Below the pieces are notes generated by a model. The model worked only from the letters and a program-made list of their open reading frames with translations. It searched no databases and was not told the DNA's origin. Shown piece by piece: positions 34,432 to 43,780 of a stretch of 64,000 nt of DNA. The stretch covers positions 3,286,001 through 3,350,000 of the forward strand of contig OZ223208.1 of assembly GCA_965140405.1 (NCBI GenBank), in the 5' to 3' direction. The DNA is from G963556115 sp963666605 (GTDB lineage: Bacteria; Planctomycetota; SZUA-567). The position numbers were made by a program, and so were the translations under genes. Within the stretch, counting starts at the first letter, position 1; each line of letters begins with the position of its first letter.

Positions 34432-35588
34432 TCATTTACTTTTCCCTCTGCCTTTATATTTCCTAAAGAAGCAGATTTACGATACCACTCACAAGCCTTT
34501 TCAATATTCTTTTTCACTCCTAGTCCTTTTTCGTAAATCCAACCGACATTATACAATGCTACCGGATTACCCTGCTCGCCACTTATCTTGAACAACTTCA
34601 AAGCCTCATTATAATCCTGCTCGACATATAACGCATTTTGGTACATCTCACCAAGAAAACTCTGCGCAATATTATTCCCTGACTCTGAAGCAAGCTTAAA
34701 CAATTTATACCCCTTTTTGAAGTTCCGATCGACACATATACCATTACAGTACAACCATCCTAATATTACTTGCGCTTTGGTGTTCCCTCTATCAACCGAC
34801 TTCTGCAACCAATAATAGGCTTTTTCATCATCCTGCACAACTCCTCGAAAGAGGTTATTAATATTCAGATATAGGGCTCCAACATCTACCCAAAGCTTAG
34901 GGGAGTCTACTTGACTTGCAACAAGTGTAAGCCACTTCTGTGCCTTGCCGTAGTCTACTTCAACACCATTGCCATCATAATAGAGAAATCCGAGTATCTT
35001 CTGAGCATCAATATCACCCTTATCAGCTGCAGGCTCAGCCCATCTCTTTGCTTTTTTATAATCTATCGGTACTCCGTACTCGCCATAATTATAAATTGTT
35101 GCCAAGGTCGACATCGCATTAACATTTCCCAATTCTGCAGACTTCTCAAGATACTTTATCGTTTTATCTATATCCTGCTCAACGCCGTCACCACCTACAT
35201 AAATACGAGCTAAATAATAATATGAATTGCTATTCCCCTGCTCAGCAGAGCGCTCAAGCCAGAATGCCGCCTTCACCATATCGCCAGCCTTATAGTAGGC
35301 ATGCCCTACTATACTCTCAGCACCAACATAACCAACCTTTGCCCAAGGAAGAAAAGCAGAGAGCAACTTCTCACTCTCATAGTCAGAATCATCTGATGTA
35401 CCGAGAGTCATTCTGATTTCTCTCATCAACATCTCAGCATCCTTATCCCCCTCAGCTGCCTTCATTTGAACATCAGTAATAAACTCTTCAAAGTTCATCT
35501 CCTTGTTATCAGCCGACTCAGTAGCAACCACAATAAAAATCCCAAGAATCACCATGCACAGTATTATAAACTTAGTATTCCTACTCAT
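34413..35588 (-). CDS. Exported Sel1-repeat protein A
   Basis: The ATG at 35588 is used because GGGGA lies just upstream and the N-terminus then reads as a signal or membrane anchor ('FIILCMVILGIFIVVATESA'); the frame extends 20 codons further without support. The ~391-residue product holds about eight Sel1-like TPR units of 36 residues, e.g. 'AFWLERSAEQGNSNSYYYLA' and 'ACEWYRKSASLGNIKAE'. Sel1 solenoids bind other proteins and in bacteria often act in envelope or host-contact roles. A homologous gene lies 320 bases upstream on the same strand. Confidence 0.85.
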   Translation of the reverse strand: MSRNTKFIILCMVILGIFIVVATESADNKEMNFEEFITDVQMKAAEGDKDAEMLMREIRMTLGTSDDSDYESEKLLSAFLPWAKVGYVGAESIVGHAYYKAGDMVKAAFWLERSAEQGNSNSYYYLARIYVGGDGVEQDIDKTIKYLEKSAELGNVNAMSTLATIYNYGEYGVPIDYKKAKRWAEPAADKGDIDAQKILGFLYYDGNGVEVDYGKAQKWLTLVASQVDSPKLWVDVGALYLNINNLFRGVVQDDEKAYYWLQKSVDRGNTKAQVILGWLYCNGICVDRNFKKGYKLFKLASESGNNIAQSFLGEMYQNALYVEQDYNEALKLFKISGEQGNPVALYNVGWIYEKGLGVKKNIEKACEWYRKSASLGNIKAEGKVNELSANE

Positions 35589-35906
35589 ATTTTCCCCACA
35601 ATAATTTATCCATAACCACCTTCGACCACCCAAAACAGTAAAAAACATTATCCATACCCACTATTTTGTAGCAACCGCATTTACACTATAAAATAGATCA
35701 AACTAGATTACCTTACTATAGCATTTCATATAAAATCTAGCTTCTAAGATGCAAAATATAAAACAATAGTCCTAATATAACATTAAAAACATTAAAGTAG
35801 CAATTTCTTCAATTTATTAATAGTAAATATATTACCAACTATGCGGATGTCTTAAATTATTCAATATCTCTCTGCACATTTTGCTATTCACCTACTCCTG
35901 CTCCTG

Positions 35907-37025
35907 CTAACCAGTTTCAGGTGGTAACAACTCTTTCAACCTGTCCTTCGCAGCCTCACTTCCCAATTCTGCACCCTTCTTGTACCACTCAATAGCCTTA
36001 TCAATACTTTTTTCAACTCCCTCTCCATTTAAGTACATATCACCCAAAATTACAATACATTCGAGATCACCTTCCTCAGCCAACTTTTCATACCATTTTG
36101 CTGCCTCTATATAATTCTGAGCTACCCCTTCTCCAGTATAATACATAGATGCTAGGCAATACTCGGCAGCAAAAAATCCTTTATCTGCAGAACGCTTAAA
36201 CATTTTAATTGCTGCTGGATAATTCTGTTTTGTTCCATTTACACCACAGTACATAACTCCCAAATAAAACTCAACTTCAGCATCTCCCTGTTCAGCAGCT
36301 AATGACAACCATTTACATGACTTATCATAATCAACTTCGATAACACCATCTTCACTTCCACCATAAAAAATTGCACTTAATGATAATTGAGCTGCAACAA
36401 GACCTTGCTCTGCAGATGCTGTCAGATACTTAACCCCAAGTTCTGTATCTTGCTCTAATTCTTTACCTTCAAGATACATTATCCCAACAAAAAATTGAGC
36501 CTTACTATCATCCATATCTGCTTTATTTTTTATAAGTTCTACTACTCTAGCAGCATGCCCAATTCGATCTATCTGACCATTTATATAAAATCCTAGGTAT
36601 ACGTATAATCCCTGCCAATATCCACCCTCTGCACTCTTAATAAACCAATAGGAGGCCTTATCCAGATCTCTCGGAATATCTCTATCAAAAACATACGCCA
36701 TACCTTTCCAATATGCAGAGTCTGCCATATGCTCCTCTTCCGACTCCCGACCAAGGTATAACATATCCTGATCTGTCAAAAGCAGATCGTCAAGATTGTT
36801 ACTTTCAGAGAACTCAAGAAGTGAAAGCATCTTTGTATGCAGTTCTTTCTCTTTCGGTGTCTTTCCTTTGATATAATCAATTTGATTTAAAATCCGAATT
36901 TTTTCACTCTCAGCTCTATGACTAAACTTATAGCCGTTATAATCAGCCACAGCTATCTGCCAAAGTCCAAAACAACACACCATCAACACACCAGCGACAA
37001 CAATCCACCTTTTTATACTCATCAT
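35907..37025 (-). CDS. Exported Sel1-repeat protein B
   Basis: The start is taken at the tandem ATGs (37025/37022), giving 'MMSIKRWIVVAGVLMVCCFG', a signal or anchor; an upstream extension has no ribosome site. About seven Sel1 repeats follow, with classic units such as 'AAKWYEKLAEEGDLECIVIL' and 'AIEWYKKGAELGSEAAKDRL'. It shares layout with protein A, so the two are paralogues. Sel1 proteins of this type act as periplasmic scaffolds; the partner may be the exported proteins encoded divergently next door. Confidence 0.85.
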   Translation of the reverse strand: MMSIKRWIVVAGVLMVCCFGLWQIAVADYNGYKFSHRAESEKIRILNQIDYIKGKTPKEKELHTKMLSLLEFSESNNLDDLLLTDQDMLYLGRESEEEHMADSAYWKGMAYVFDRDIPRDLDKASYWFIKSAEGGYWQGLYVYLGFYINGQIDRIGHAARVVELIKNKADMDDSKAQFFVGIMYLEGKELEQDTELGVKYLTASAEQGLVAAQLSLSAIFYGGSEDGVIEVDYDKSCKWLSLAAEQGDAEVEFYLGVMYCGVNGTKQNYPAAIKMFKRSADKGFFAAEYCLASMYYTGEGVAQNYIEAAKWYEKLAEEGDLECIVILGDMYLNGEGVEKSIDKAIEWYKKGAELGSEAAKDRLKELLPPETG

Positions 37026-37300
37026 GATTACCCAATACTTACCATACATTCCAATCCATATAAAACTTTTAGAATTATACACACATACCAATTTGTAGCA
37101 ATCATATTCTTATCATAGAAAACCTTATATATAATAGATAATCGCTCGTAGTTGACGGCGCACTCGGTAAAACAACAAAAAAGCTAAGTAATAGTGACAA
37201 TACAACAACTCCGCCACAATGTCTCAAAACACCCAATTTCAAATAGTCTCGAACTTTTCATCACACCAAAGCTGTATCACAATAACACAACATTTTATTA

Positions 37301-37328
37301 TTGACAAAAAAAAATAACTATATACTAT
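37301..37328 (+). promoter_or_regulatory. Promoter of the exported-protein cluster
   Basis: TTGACA and TACTAT are 16 bases apart, about 175 bases before the first cluster gene, leaving a leader of about 170 bases. The same TTGACA/TATACT words occur before the 923-residue gene. Confidence 0.5.
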
Positions 37329-37503
37329 TTTTAAAGTTATTTTACTAATTATATTGCCGTTACGGGGAGTGGCGCTTTACAATGGTCTTTGATCATACCG
37401 TTTGGAATGTTATTATTTTGCAAGTGCAACAGTTTTGCACCTTGAGAGTACTTTCATAACCAACTCACTCCTTAAACTCAAATACAAGGTTAATGAGAGC
37501 GCT

Positions 37504-37902
37504 ATGAAAACACTCAATGCTTTACTACTACTCATACTTATAACAGTTACCCTGAATGCATCAGAAGAGATAAAATACTTTGAAAATCTTGGTTATACTA
37601 TTGCCATACCAATCCCACTTCGAATGGAAGCAATAACCACTGGAGCAGATAGTGTCAGAGATATAATCTGCCAAGCAACCTCAATAAAGTCAAACTCAGA
37701 AAGCAGTACAGCTTATGTTGCATATATTTCATTTTATACTCCAGACTCACCAACCAAATTGGTAGCGACATCAAAAAAACCAACGTGACCTCTATACAGC
37801 CGAGAACGTAGGGATACTCAAAATGGCATCATCTCTAAAGATATAAAAAATAACGCTACAGAAATAATCCCAATATTTACAGACAGAACATTATCCGGGT
37901 AA
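37504..37902 (+). pseudogene. Exported 'IPxP' family protein with internal stop
   Basis: From the ATG at 37504 there is a clean signal peptide ('TLNALLLLILITVTLNAS') and the family segment 'GYTIAIPIPLRMEAI'. A TGA at 37786-37788 ends it after 94 residues, but the same frame stays open for 37 more codons to the TAA at 37900, reading 'SRERRDTQNGIISKDI'. The gene is thus probably interrupted by a nonsense mutation or is naturally short. It precedes its larger relatives and its second stop lies four bases before the next ATG, so it was the first gene of the operon. Confidence 0.6.
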
Positions 37903-37906
37903 TTAA

Positions 37907-39070
37907 ATGATGAAATACTATACTATAACATTCATATTATTACTGCTTACATCTTCACCCTCATGGGCACAAAATAGCCTATATAAATCAACCACACTAG
38001 GTAGGTTTACTCCGCACTGGCAGGAAAATCTTAGAGATTTTGGAGCCAAGATAACCATCAATAAAAACGCCAACGCATACACTACTGTACATGAGATGGC
38101 TCACTGGTACTTAACCACCCTTGAAAAGATGGTAAAATCCGGTATAGCTACAAAAACATTGAAGAGTGATTACCAGATGATAAAACAGGTCTTCGGCAGC
38201 GATACCGACAAACTAGGATTTATAACAACCGACGTCCATGAGAAGTTTGCCTATACTATCGAGAGGTACCTGCATACATCAATTGCTCCCAATCCAGCAC
38301 TTGAAGAGACCTTTGAAGTCTTCAAGCTTGTCGATCCCGAGGCTGACTATATGCCACCCGAGTACAGAGACTTCCCACTTACTAGCGGTGTTAGAGCGGT
38401 ATACGACGGTATGCTATCATCACCTATTGCAGCTCCTATCAATATAGACAAGAAAGCTCTCAATGCAGCGGCTCTTAATATTATCAATTCATTTGATAAC
38501 AAACTACAGAAGAATATCGTAGGTGCAATGCAACGAAAAGAGCAAATAGAAGTTGACCTAGGTAGTACTATATTATCAATCCCTGCACCAGAAGGCTTTG
38601 TCGTAGGCAGTAATGATCTTGCTGAAAAGTTGAGTATTTCACACACTCTCTCCGACCACAGGATGACCCTTGCAGGCTACTTTGTGCCAAACTATATCAG
38701 TAGCATACTTGAAGTAGGTAAACAACCGAAAGATATCATTATATGCTTTGTAAAGAAGTTCAACCTTCCACTTGAGGTCACCATCACAGCTCCGATGTTC
38801 ACCCAAATAAAGCAGGAGTTTGTAGCCAAACTACCGGAGGGAAGTGTAAATGTCTTCTTCGATTCGTATGACTCATTCTTATACTATACAACATCTAGAA
38901 AGTATCAAATTAGTGACGATGACGTTAACTTTGAGGAAGTGACAACATTGAACGGCCTTCTCTATATCAACGACAGACTACTTCTTATTGGTATACAAGG
39001 TTCACATTTTGATCTACAAAGAGCCCAGCAAGAACTACTCATTTGGAAAACAAAGATATTCGACAATTAA
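37907..39070 (+). CDS. Exported HExxH metallopeptidase fused to an 'IPxPEGF' domain
   Basis: The signal peptide 'YYTITFILLLLTSSPSWA' is cleaved near 21. Residues 58-125 hold 'TTVHEMAHWYLTTLEKM' (His62, Glu63, His66) and, 45 residues on, 'VHEKFAYTIERYL', whose Glu112 is a likely third zinc ligand. This spacing recalls the MuF-associated and phage polyvalent-protein peptidases. Residues 225-387 form a separate domain starting 'GSTILSIPAPEGFVVGSNDL', shared with the three neighbouring exported proteins. The enzyme should act in the periplasm or outside the cell; its substrate is unknown. The fusion of the family domain to a protease suggests that the plain relatives are its partners, inhibitors or substrates. 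Confidence 0.7.
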   Translation: MMKYYTITFILLLLTSSPSWAQNSLYKSTTLGRFTPHWQENLRDFGAKITINKNANAYTTVHEMAHWYLTTLEKMVKSGIATKTLKSDYQMIKQVFGSDTDKLGFITTDVHEKFAYTIERYLHTSIAPNPALEETFEVFKLVDPEADYMPPEYRDFPLTSGVRAVYDGMLSSPIAAPINIDKKALNAAALNIINSFDNKLQKNIVGAMQRKEQIEVDLGSTILSIPAPEGFVVGSNDLAEKLSISHTLSDHRMTLAGYFVPNYISSILEVGKQPKDIIICFVKKFNLPLEVTITAPMFTQIKQEFVAKLPEGSVNVFFDSYDSFLYYTTSRKYQISDDDVNFEEVTTLNGLLYINDRLLLIGIQGSHFDLQRAQQELLIWKTKIFDN

Positions 39071-39199
39071 AAGACTTGTACTATATAGGAGCTAGGAGAT
39101 ATAGACACACTCAATAAATACATATTATTCTTATAAATTATTATAATATCAACATTAATTATAGCTACATCACAAAATTCATATTTATAAAGGAAGATC

Positions 39200-40543
39200 A
39201 TGAAAAAGCTAATACTCATACTACTAGCCCTACTCTTTACAGCAAGTACCCTTCAAGCGTCTGATGACATGAAAAACTACGTAATCAATGGACAGAGTAT
39301 AGGTATCCCCACTCCTGAAGATTTCATTCAAATCCCTGACGATATTGCTGAGAAGATGATTGGTATTAAAGACTTTGCTGACAATGATGCCGGCCGTAGT
39401 ACTTTATTCTTTAACAAACAAGACGCTAGAGATGCACTAAATGGCAACCTCCCTCAATACAGAGATTTTATAGTTTTAATAAAAAAATATGGAGATTACC
39501 AACGAATTCCCCAAAAGGATCTCCCAATTATAAAACAAATAATTATTGACAATATTAACAAACAAGAGTATGTGGAATTTGTCAACTCAAAGCTTCCTAG
39601 CTGGAATGCAAATATATCTCGAGGGGTAGAGATCTTTGAGAACAAGATACATTTAGAGACCGACACACATTTTTCATGGTCGACCTATTATTCATACTAC
39701 AAGAATATCAGCAATGTAAAGATAAGTATGAGTCGAGTGAGATCATTAGTACTAATTAAGGATGTTATTGTCTCCGTAACATATGAATCATACGAAGATC
39801 TAGATACAGCCCAGGCAGTTCAAGCCGACTATATCAAAAAACTTCTCTACGCTAACAATACTTCTTACGGCAATATAATAGAACAGAAACCTGATACTCT
39901 CTCAGAATGGGAAGCCTACATTATGGAGTCAAAACTTGGAAAAAGGAGTCCGAGTACAACATCTAAACCAAGCAGTGTCACAAAAGAACCCGAATTAACT
40001 ATATACCACAATGAGTCCACAACGAGTTTATACAATATTGATTACAAGTTATCTTATCCATCTACCTGGACTCTTGAAAAAGATACCAGTCTAGCCACTT
40101 CCTTAATACCAAACGGCGCAAAGCAACATAACACAGCAAGAGTATTCTTCACTGTAAACCGCCAAGCCCTCCCTAACGGACTAGCAGACACAATGAAGAC
40201 ATTTGAGCTCGGTGAAGTTCTCGCCTCGATAATGTACAACAAAAATATTGGAGCAGACCTTTTTGATTTTGACACAAAGATCATCTCAAAAGATATATAC
40301 CCAATCAACTCCTATAGCGCCCTATCATACGAGCTTACTGCTTCAAATGAAAAAAATGGAAGATACTTGTACCACCACATGAAGGTCTATTATGTCTTTA
40401 TTGATCAACGTTATATTAAATTTGTCCTAACTATTTTCGACTTCGATAATCCAACAAATCGCAAGAATATCGACAACGAGTTTGCTGAGCTTGTTACTGA
40501 ATTTGACAAGTTTGTCCACACGTTAGAGGTGAACAACTACTAA
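39200..40543 (+). CDS. Exported two-domain 'IPxPEGF' family protein A
   Basis: Signal peptide 'MKKLILILLALLFTASTLQA', with AAGGAAG seven bases before the ATG. The mature start has 'NGQSIGIPTPEDFIQIPDDI', matching the C-terminal domain of the preceding peptidase. A linker at about 250-270, Ser/Thr/Pro rich, leads to a second domain ('YKLSYPSTWTLEKD' to the end) resembling the second half of the 40589 gene. No catalytic motif is visible. It probably works in the periplasm with its neighbours; no named family is recognised. Confidence 0.65.
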   Translation: MKKLILILLALLFTASTLQASDDMKNYVINGQSIGIPTPEDFIQIPDDIAEKMIGIKDFADNDAGRSTLFFNKQDARDALNGNLPQYRDFIVLIKKYGDYQRIPQKDLPIIKQIIIDNINKQEYVEFVNSKLPSWNANISRGVEIFENKIHLETDTHFSWSTYYSYYKNISNVKISMSRVRSLVLIKDVIVSVTYESYEDLDTAQAVQADYIKKLLYANNTSYGNIIEQKPDTLSEWEAYIMESKLGKRSPSTTSKPSSVTKEPELTIYHNESTTSLYNIDYKLSYPSTWTLEKDTSLATSLIPNGAKQHNTARVFFTVNRQALPNGLADTMKTFELGEVLASIMYNKNIGADLFDFDTKIISKDIYPINSYSALSYELTASNEKNGRYLYHHMKVYYVFIDQRYIKFVLTIFDFDNPTNRKNIDNEFAELVTEFDKFVHTLEVNNY

Positions 40544-40588
40544 CGCTGCCCTATACCAGAATATGTAGTTTCTATAGAAAGATGAAGA

Positions 40589-41848
40589 ATGACCAAGACA
40601 ATACTAACACTACTACTACTCATATTTGTAGCTCTACCAACAGTGAATGCAACCGAGACTTTTGTAAAGCAAATAGACGGTACAGATATAACCTTCCCTA
40701 TACCAGAGGGATATGGGATAGCTCCAAAGAAGCTTATCAGCTGGAGTCAAGAACTAGCTGAAAATGATAGTGTAACACTAAATGTTCTCAACCAACTCAT
40801 TCCAGTTAAAACTCTAAGTGAATATAATAGCGGAAAAACGCCTCCTATAGAAACAAAATATGTCATCACATATTACAAACTACCCAAGGAAGAAGAGATA
40901 AATCCAAAAAGATTCAAGGAAATTATTGAGAGCTTCCACTCAATATACACTAGTGACATTATGGCACAAATCATGAAACAAGGAATTTCCGCATCAGGAG
41001 CTGATGAATCAAAAAGCATTATATATGAGTGTGAAAAATCTGGACCATCATCAGATAATGTCCAATCAAATATCTCTTACAAGTATTGGCACTCTAAAGA
41101 CTCAAACTCAATTGTAGAATCGGTAGAAGGTATGTCATTTGTATATATCAAAGGCGAAATTATCTGTATTATTATCGAGCATGATGGATCAGATAAAGAA
41201 CAAGTCAAAAAACTCCTTACCGAGTACACAAGCGAACTCCTCAAAGCAAACGACCAATCAACCCAAAGCCCTTCACAAAGTGAAATTACTGCCTCTGCAA
41301 GAGCTTACGGCATGCTCACTTTCAAATGCCAGAACGACCCAAGATCAGGAGGCATAAACTTTATTATAGATTACCCAGAATCACTAAAGGCTGAGAGTGT
41401 GTCAAACAACAAGAACATGATACAAAGATTCAAAATTGACGATAATAGAGCACGAGCGATCATCGCTCTAGATGTAATCTCTCTACCAGAGAATCCTTTA
41501 GTAAAACCAGGAATGAGTCTGAGAGAGGTATCAGATATCTACGCAGAGGTAATATATAATATGCCGGACAATTACTTTCTTAAAGGTATGACAGGAACAG
41601 TAAGTAGAGAACTTGGAGAGATAAACTCTCTGCCAGTATGTCTTACAGTAACTAACACTACACTATCTGAAAGCGTCCTACAGATCCCTGCAATATTTGC
41701 AGAGATAGACTTCTTTATTGGCAATAAATATATCAAGTTAGGGTATAACGTATTGGCACTGGGCAATCCTGCACCACTAGAAGATGTCTATATGCAGCAC
41801 CTGCCGGATCTTTTTAAAATGGCAAAGAGCCTACAAATAACCTATTAA
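40589..41848 (+). CDS. Exported two-domain 'IPxPEGF' family protein B
   Basis: Signal peptide 'ILTLLLLIFVALPTVNA', then 'DGTDITFPIPEGYGIAPKKL', the family start. A Ser/Gln-rich linker near 230 separates it from a second domain opening 'GGINFIIDYPESLKAESV', parallel to 'YKLSYPSTW' of the 39200 protein. GAAAGATGAAGA precedes the ATG by a few bases. The gene lies 45 bases after its paralogue and ends the run. A short inverted repeat (AGAATGC/GCATTCT, 41947-41973) downstream might help to end transcription. Function unknown. Confidence 0.65.
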   Translation: MTKTILTLLLLIFVALPTVNATETFVKQIDGTDITFPIPEGYGIAPKKLISWSQELAENDSVTLNVLNQLIPVKTLSEYNSGKTPPIETKYVITYYKLPKEEEINPKRFKEIIESFHSIYTSDIMAQIMKQGISASGADESKSIIYECEKSGPSSDNVQSNISYKYWHSKDSNSIVESVEGMSFVYIKGEIICIIIEHDGSDKEQVKKLLTEYTSELLKANDQSTQSPSQSEITASARAYGMLTFKCQNDPRSGGINFIIDYPESLKAESVSNNKNMIQRFKIDDNRARAIIALDVISLPENPLVKPGMSLREVSDIYAEVIYNMPDNYFLKGMTGTVSRELGEINSLPVCLTVTNTTLSESVLQIPAIFAEIDFFIGNKYIKLGYNVLALGNPAPLEDVYMQHLPDLFKMAKSLQITY

Positions 41849-42096
41849 CTTTTACTTGAGTTGTATGATTACTATATTATGAAAGAAAGATTTACAATAA
41901 TCCTCTACCATAATCCGCTTAAATCAGTATACTAATGCCATCTAAAGAATGCTTTTCTAACCGAAGGCATTCTAATTATAATCAGAAACACCCAAGCTAT
42001 GTCCTAGGCTCTGCCATCCCAGCTTGAAAAGAAGAAGACTACTACATGTAGACTTTGGTTTTTTCATAAACAAGCAAAGAAGGAGAGCACTATACA

Positions 42097-43707
42097 ATGT
42101 TTACCAAAATCCTGATCATCTCACTCTACGTAGTTATCGCCCTAGCACTCGGGCTTATCGTCTCGCGAAAAAAACACTCAGAAGGATACTTTCTAGCAGA
42201 TAGAAAGTTAGGTGCTTTCATCTTTATAGGGACGATGACAGCGACCAACCTCAGCGCCTTCACAGTCTTCGGCACCAGCGGAGCTGGCTACAGAGATGGT
42301 CTGGCCTTCTTCCCAATCATGGGATTTGGTACAGGGTTTATGGCTATCACCTTCTGGATAGTAGGCACCAAGGTCTGGGAACTGGGCAAGACATATGGGC
42401 TAGTCACCCCAGCCGAACTAATCCATAATATCTATAACAACAGACCACTCTCAATCATATTTTCACTGGTACTGATAGTATTTACCCTACCCTATCTAGC
42501 CTTGCAACCCTACGCTGCTGGAAAGGTTCTCGGCCAACTCTTCGGCATACCTACTTCATACGGCGCAATCATCACCACACTTATAATTATCGCATATACT
42601 ATGCGAGGTGGACTCAGAGCCATTGCACTCACCGATATCTTTCAAGGTATCTTAATGTTTGTACTACTAGTCGTCTCCCTTGTAGTAGTCGCTTCTTACT
42701 ACGGAGGGATAGGTTCTGCACTTGAGTCACTTAGAGAGCTCGACCCTGCACTGCTCAGTAGAGAAGGACGTAGTGGATTCTACACGCCAGAGATGTGCTT
42801 CAGCTTTATCGCTTTATGGTTCTTCTGCGATCCGATGTTTCCCCAGATCTTCCAAAGGTTCTACGCGGCAAAGTCAGACAGGGTTATCAAGCTATGTAGT
42901 GTCGCCTACCCACTACTCTGCACCGCGATATTCATCATCCCAGTCACCATCGGAGCAATCGGCAACTTGGTATTTCCCAATCTTACAAGGGGAGAGTCAG
43001 ACTCAATCATGCCAATGTTGATGACCCATATAGGCGGAGACATCTTCGGCACGCTGGTACTTACCGCCGGTATTGCCGCACTGATGTCTACTATGGACTC
43101 CCAGCTCCTCACCCTCAGTTCGATCTTTACCAGAGACCTACTCCCACTAGTTAGAAGAGGAAAAATAAACGAGAACAGCACAAGAACGAGTAGACTTTTT
43201 GTAATCATACTCGCTGGATGTGGACTATTAATCGCGCTAACAACCAATACCACAATCCTTTCTTTAGGGATGACAGCCTTTACAGGTCTAGCAGTACTCT
43301 TTCCAACTGTGGTCTTCGGACTCTACCTGAAAGAGAGAGCCTGCCCAGAGAGCGCAATCGCCTCAATCACCATAGGTGAGCTCTTAGTCATAGCCTACCA
43401 CTACAAAGCTCTCCCAACGGGCAGCTTCATCGGTGCAGTCCCAATCTTGGTAGCGACCACCTCAGTCTACCTCTCGGTCCAAGCACTATACAGTACTCTA
43501 CCAGCTCCAAGCCTGAAGACAGTAAAGTTCACCATCTTTGGAATATTCCTACTATCTCTAGCCACCATACCACACACGCTATCTACCTCAGAAAGTATCC
43601 ACCTCTACCTCCCAACATGGGTATGGTACTTTATAGCTCTTAGTATAGTCCAATCATTACTCTTTTTCATGCTACTCAGAAGAAACCGCAATGACAGGAG
43701 CGTTTAA
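42097..43707 (+). CDS. Sodium:solute symporter (SSS family)
   Basis: This 536-residue, ~13-helix membrane protein has 'SEGYFLADRKLGAFIFIGTM' followed by 'TATNLSAFTVFGTSGAGYRDG', the sodium-binding and substrate region of SSS transporters, and 'MRGGLRAIALTDIFQGILM', the family signature. 'ALMSTMDSQLLTLSSIFTRDL' marks helix 8 with the second sodium-site Ser residues. AAGGAGAG supports the start. It resembles the PanF/PutP branch; the substrate is uncertain. Confidence 0.92.
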   Translation: MFTKILIISLYVVIALALGLIVSRKKHSEGYFLADRKLGAFIFIGTMTATNLSAFTVFGTSGAGYRDGLAFFPIMGFGTGFMAITFWIVGTKVWELGKTYGLVTPAELIHNIYNNRPLSIIFSLVLIVFTLPYLALQPYAAGKVLGQLFGIPTSYGAIITTLIIIAYTMRGGLRAIALTDIFQGILMFVLLVVSLVVVASYYGGIGSALESLRELDPALLSREGRSGFYTPEMCFSFIALWFFCDPMFPQIFQRFYAAKSDRVIKLCSVAYPLLCTAIFIIPVTIGAIGNLVFPNLTRGESDSIMPMLMTHIGGDIFGTLVLTAGIAALMSTMDSQLLTLSSIFTRDLLPLVRRGKINENSTRTSRLFVIILAGCGLLIALTTNTTILSLGMTAFTGLAVLFPTVVFGLYLKERACPESAIASITIGELLVIAYHYKALPTGSFIGAVPILVATTSVYLSVQALYSTLPAPSLKTVKFTIFGIFLLSLATIPHTLSTSESIHLYLPTWVWYFIALSIVQSLLFFMLLRRNRNDRSV

Positions 43708-43780
43708 ATTAATATTGCAAAACTCGATCCAATTAGATATACTTTTTTACTATTAAATTTTTTAAAAACTAATAGATATC

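Noticed and set aside
9804..37788. Possible recoding of TGA as a sense codon (TGA inside orfB and inside the 37504 gene)
   Set aside because: Many intact genes here end in TGA, including tightly coupled ATGA junctions such as 22969-22972; both internal TGAs are better explained as mutations.
41947..41973. AGAATGC/GCATTCT hairpin as a terminator after the exported-protein cluster
   Set aside because: The stem is short and no T-run follows; noted only with the upstream gene.
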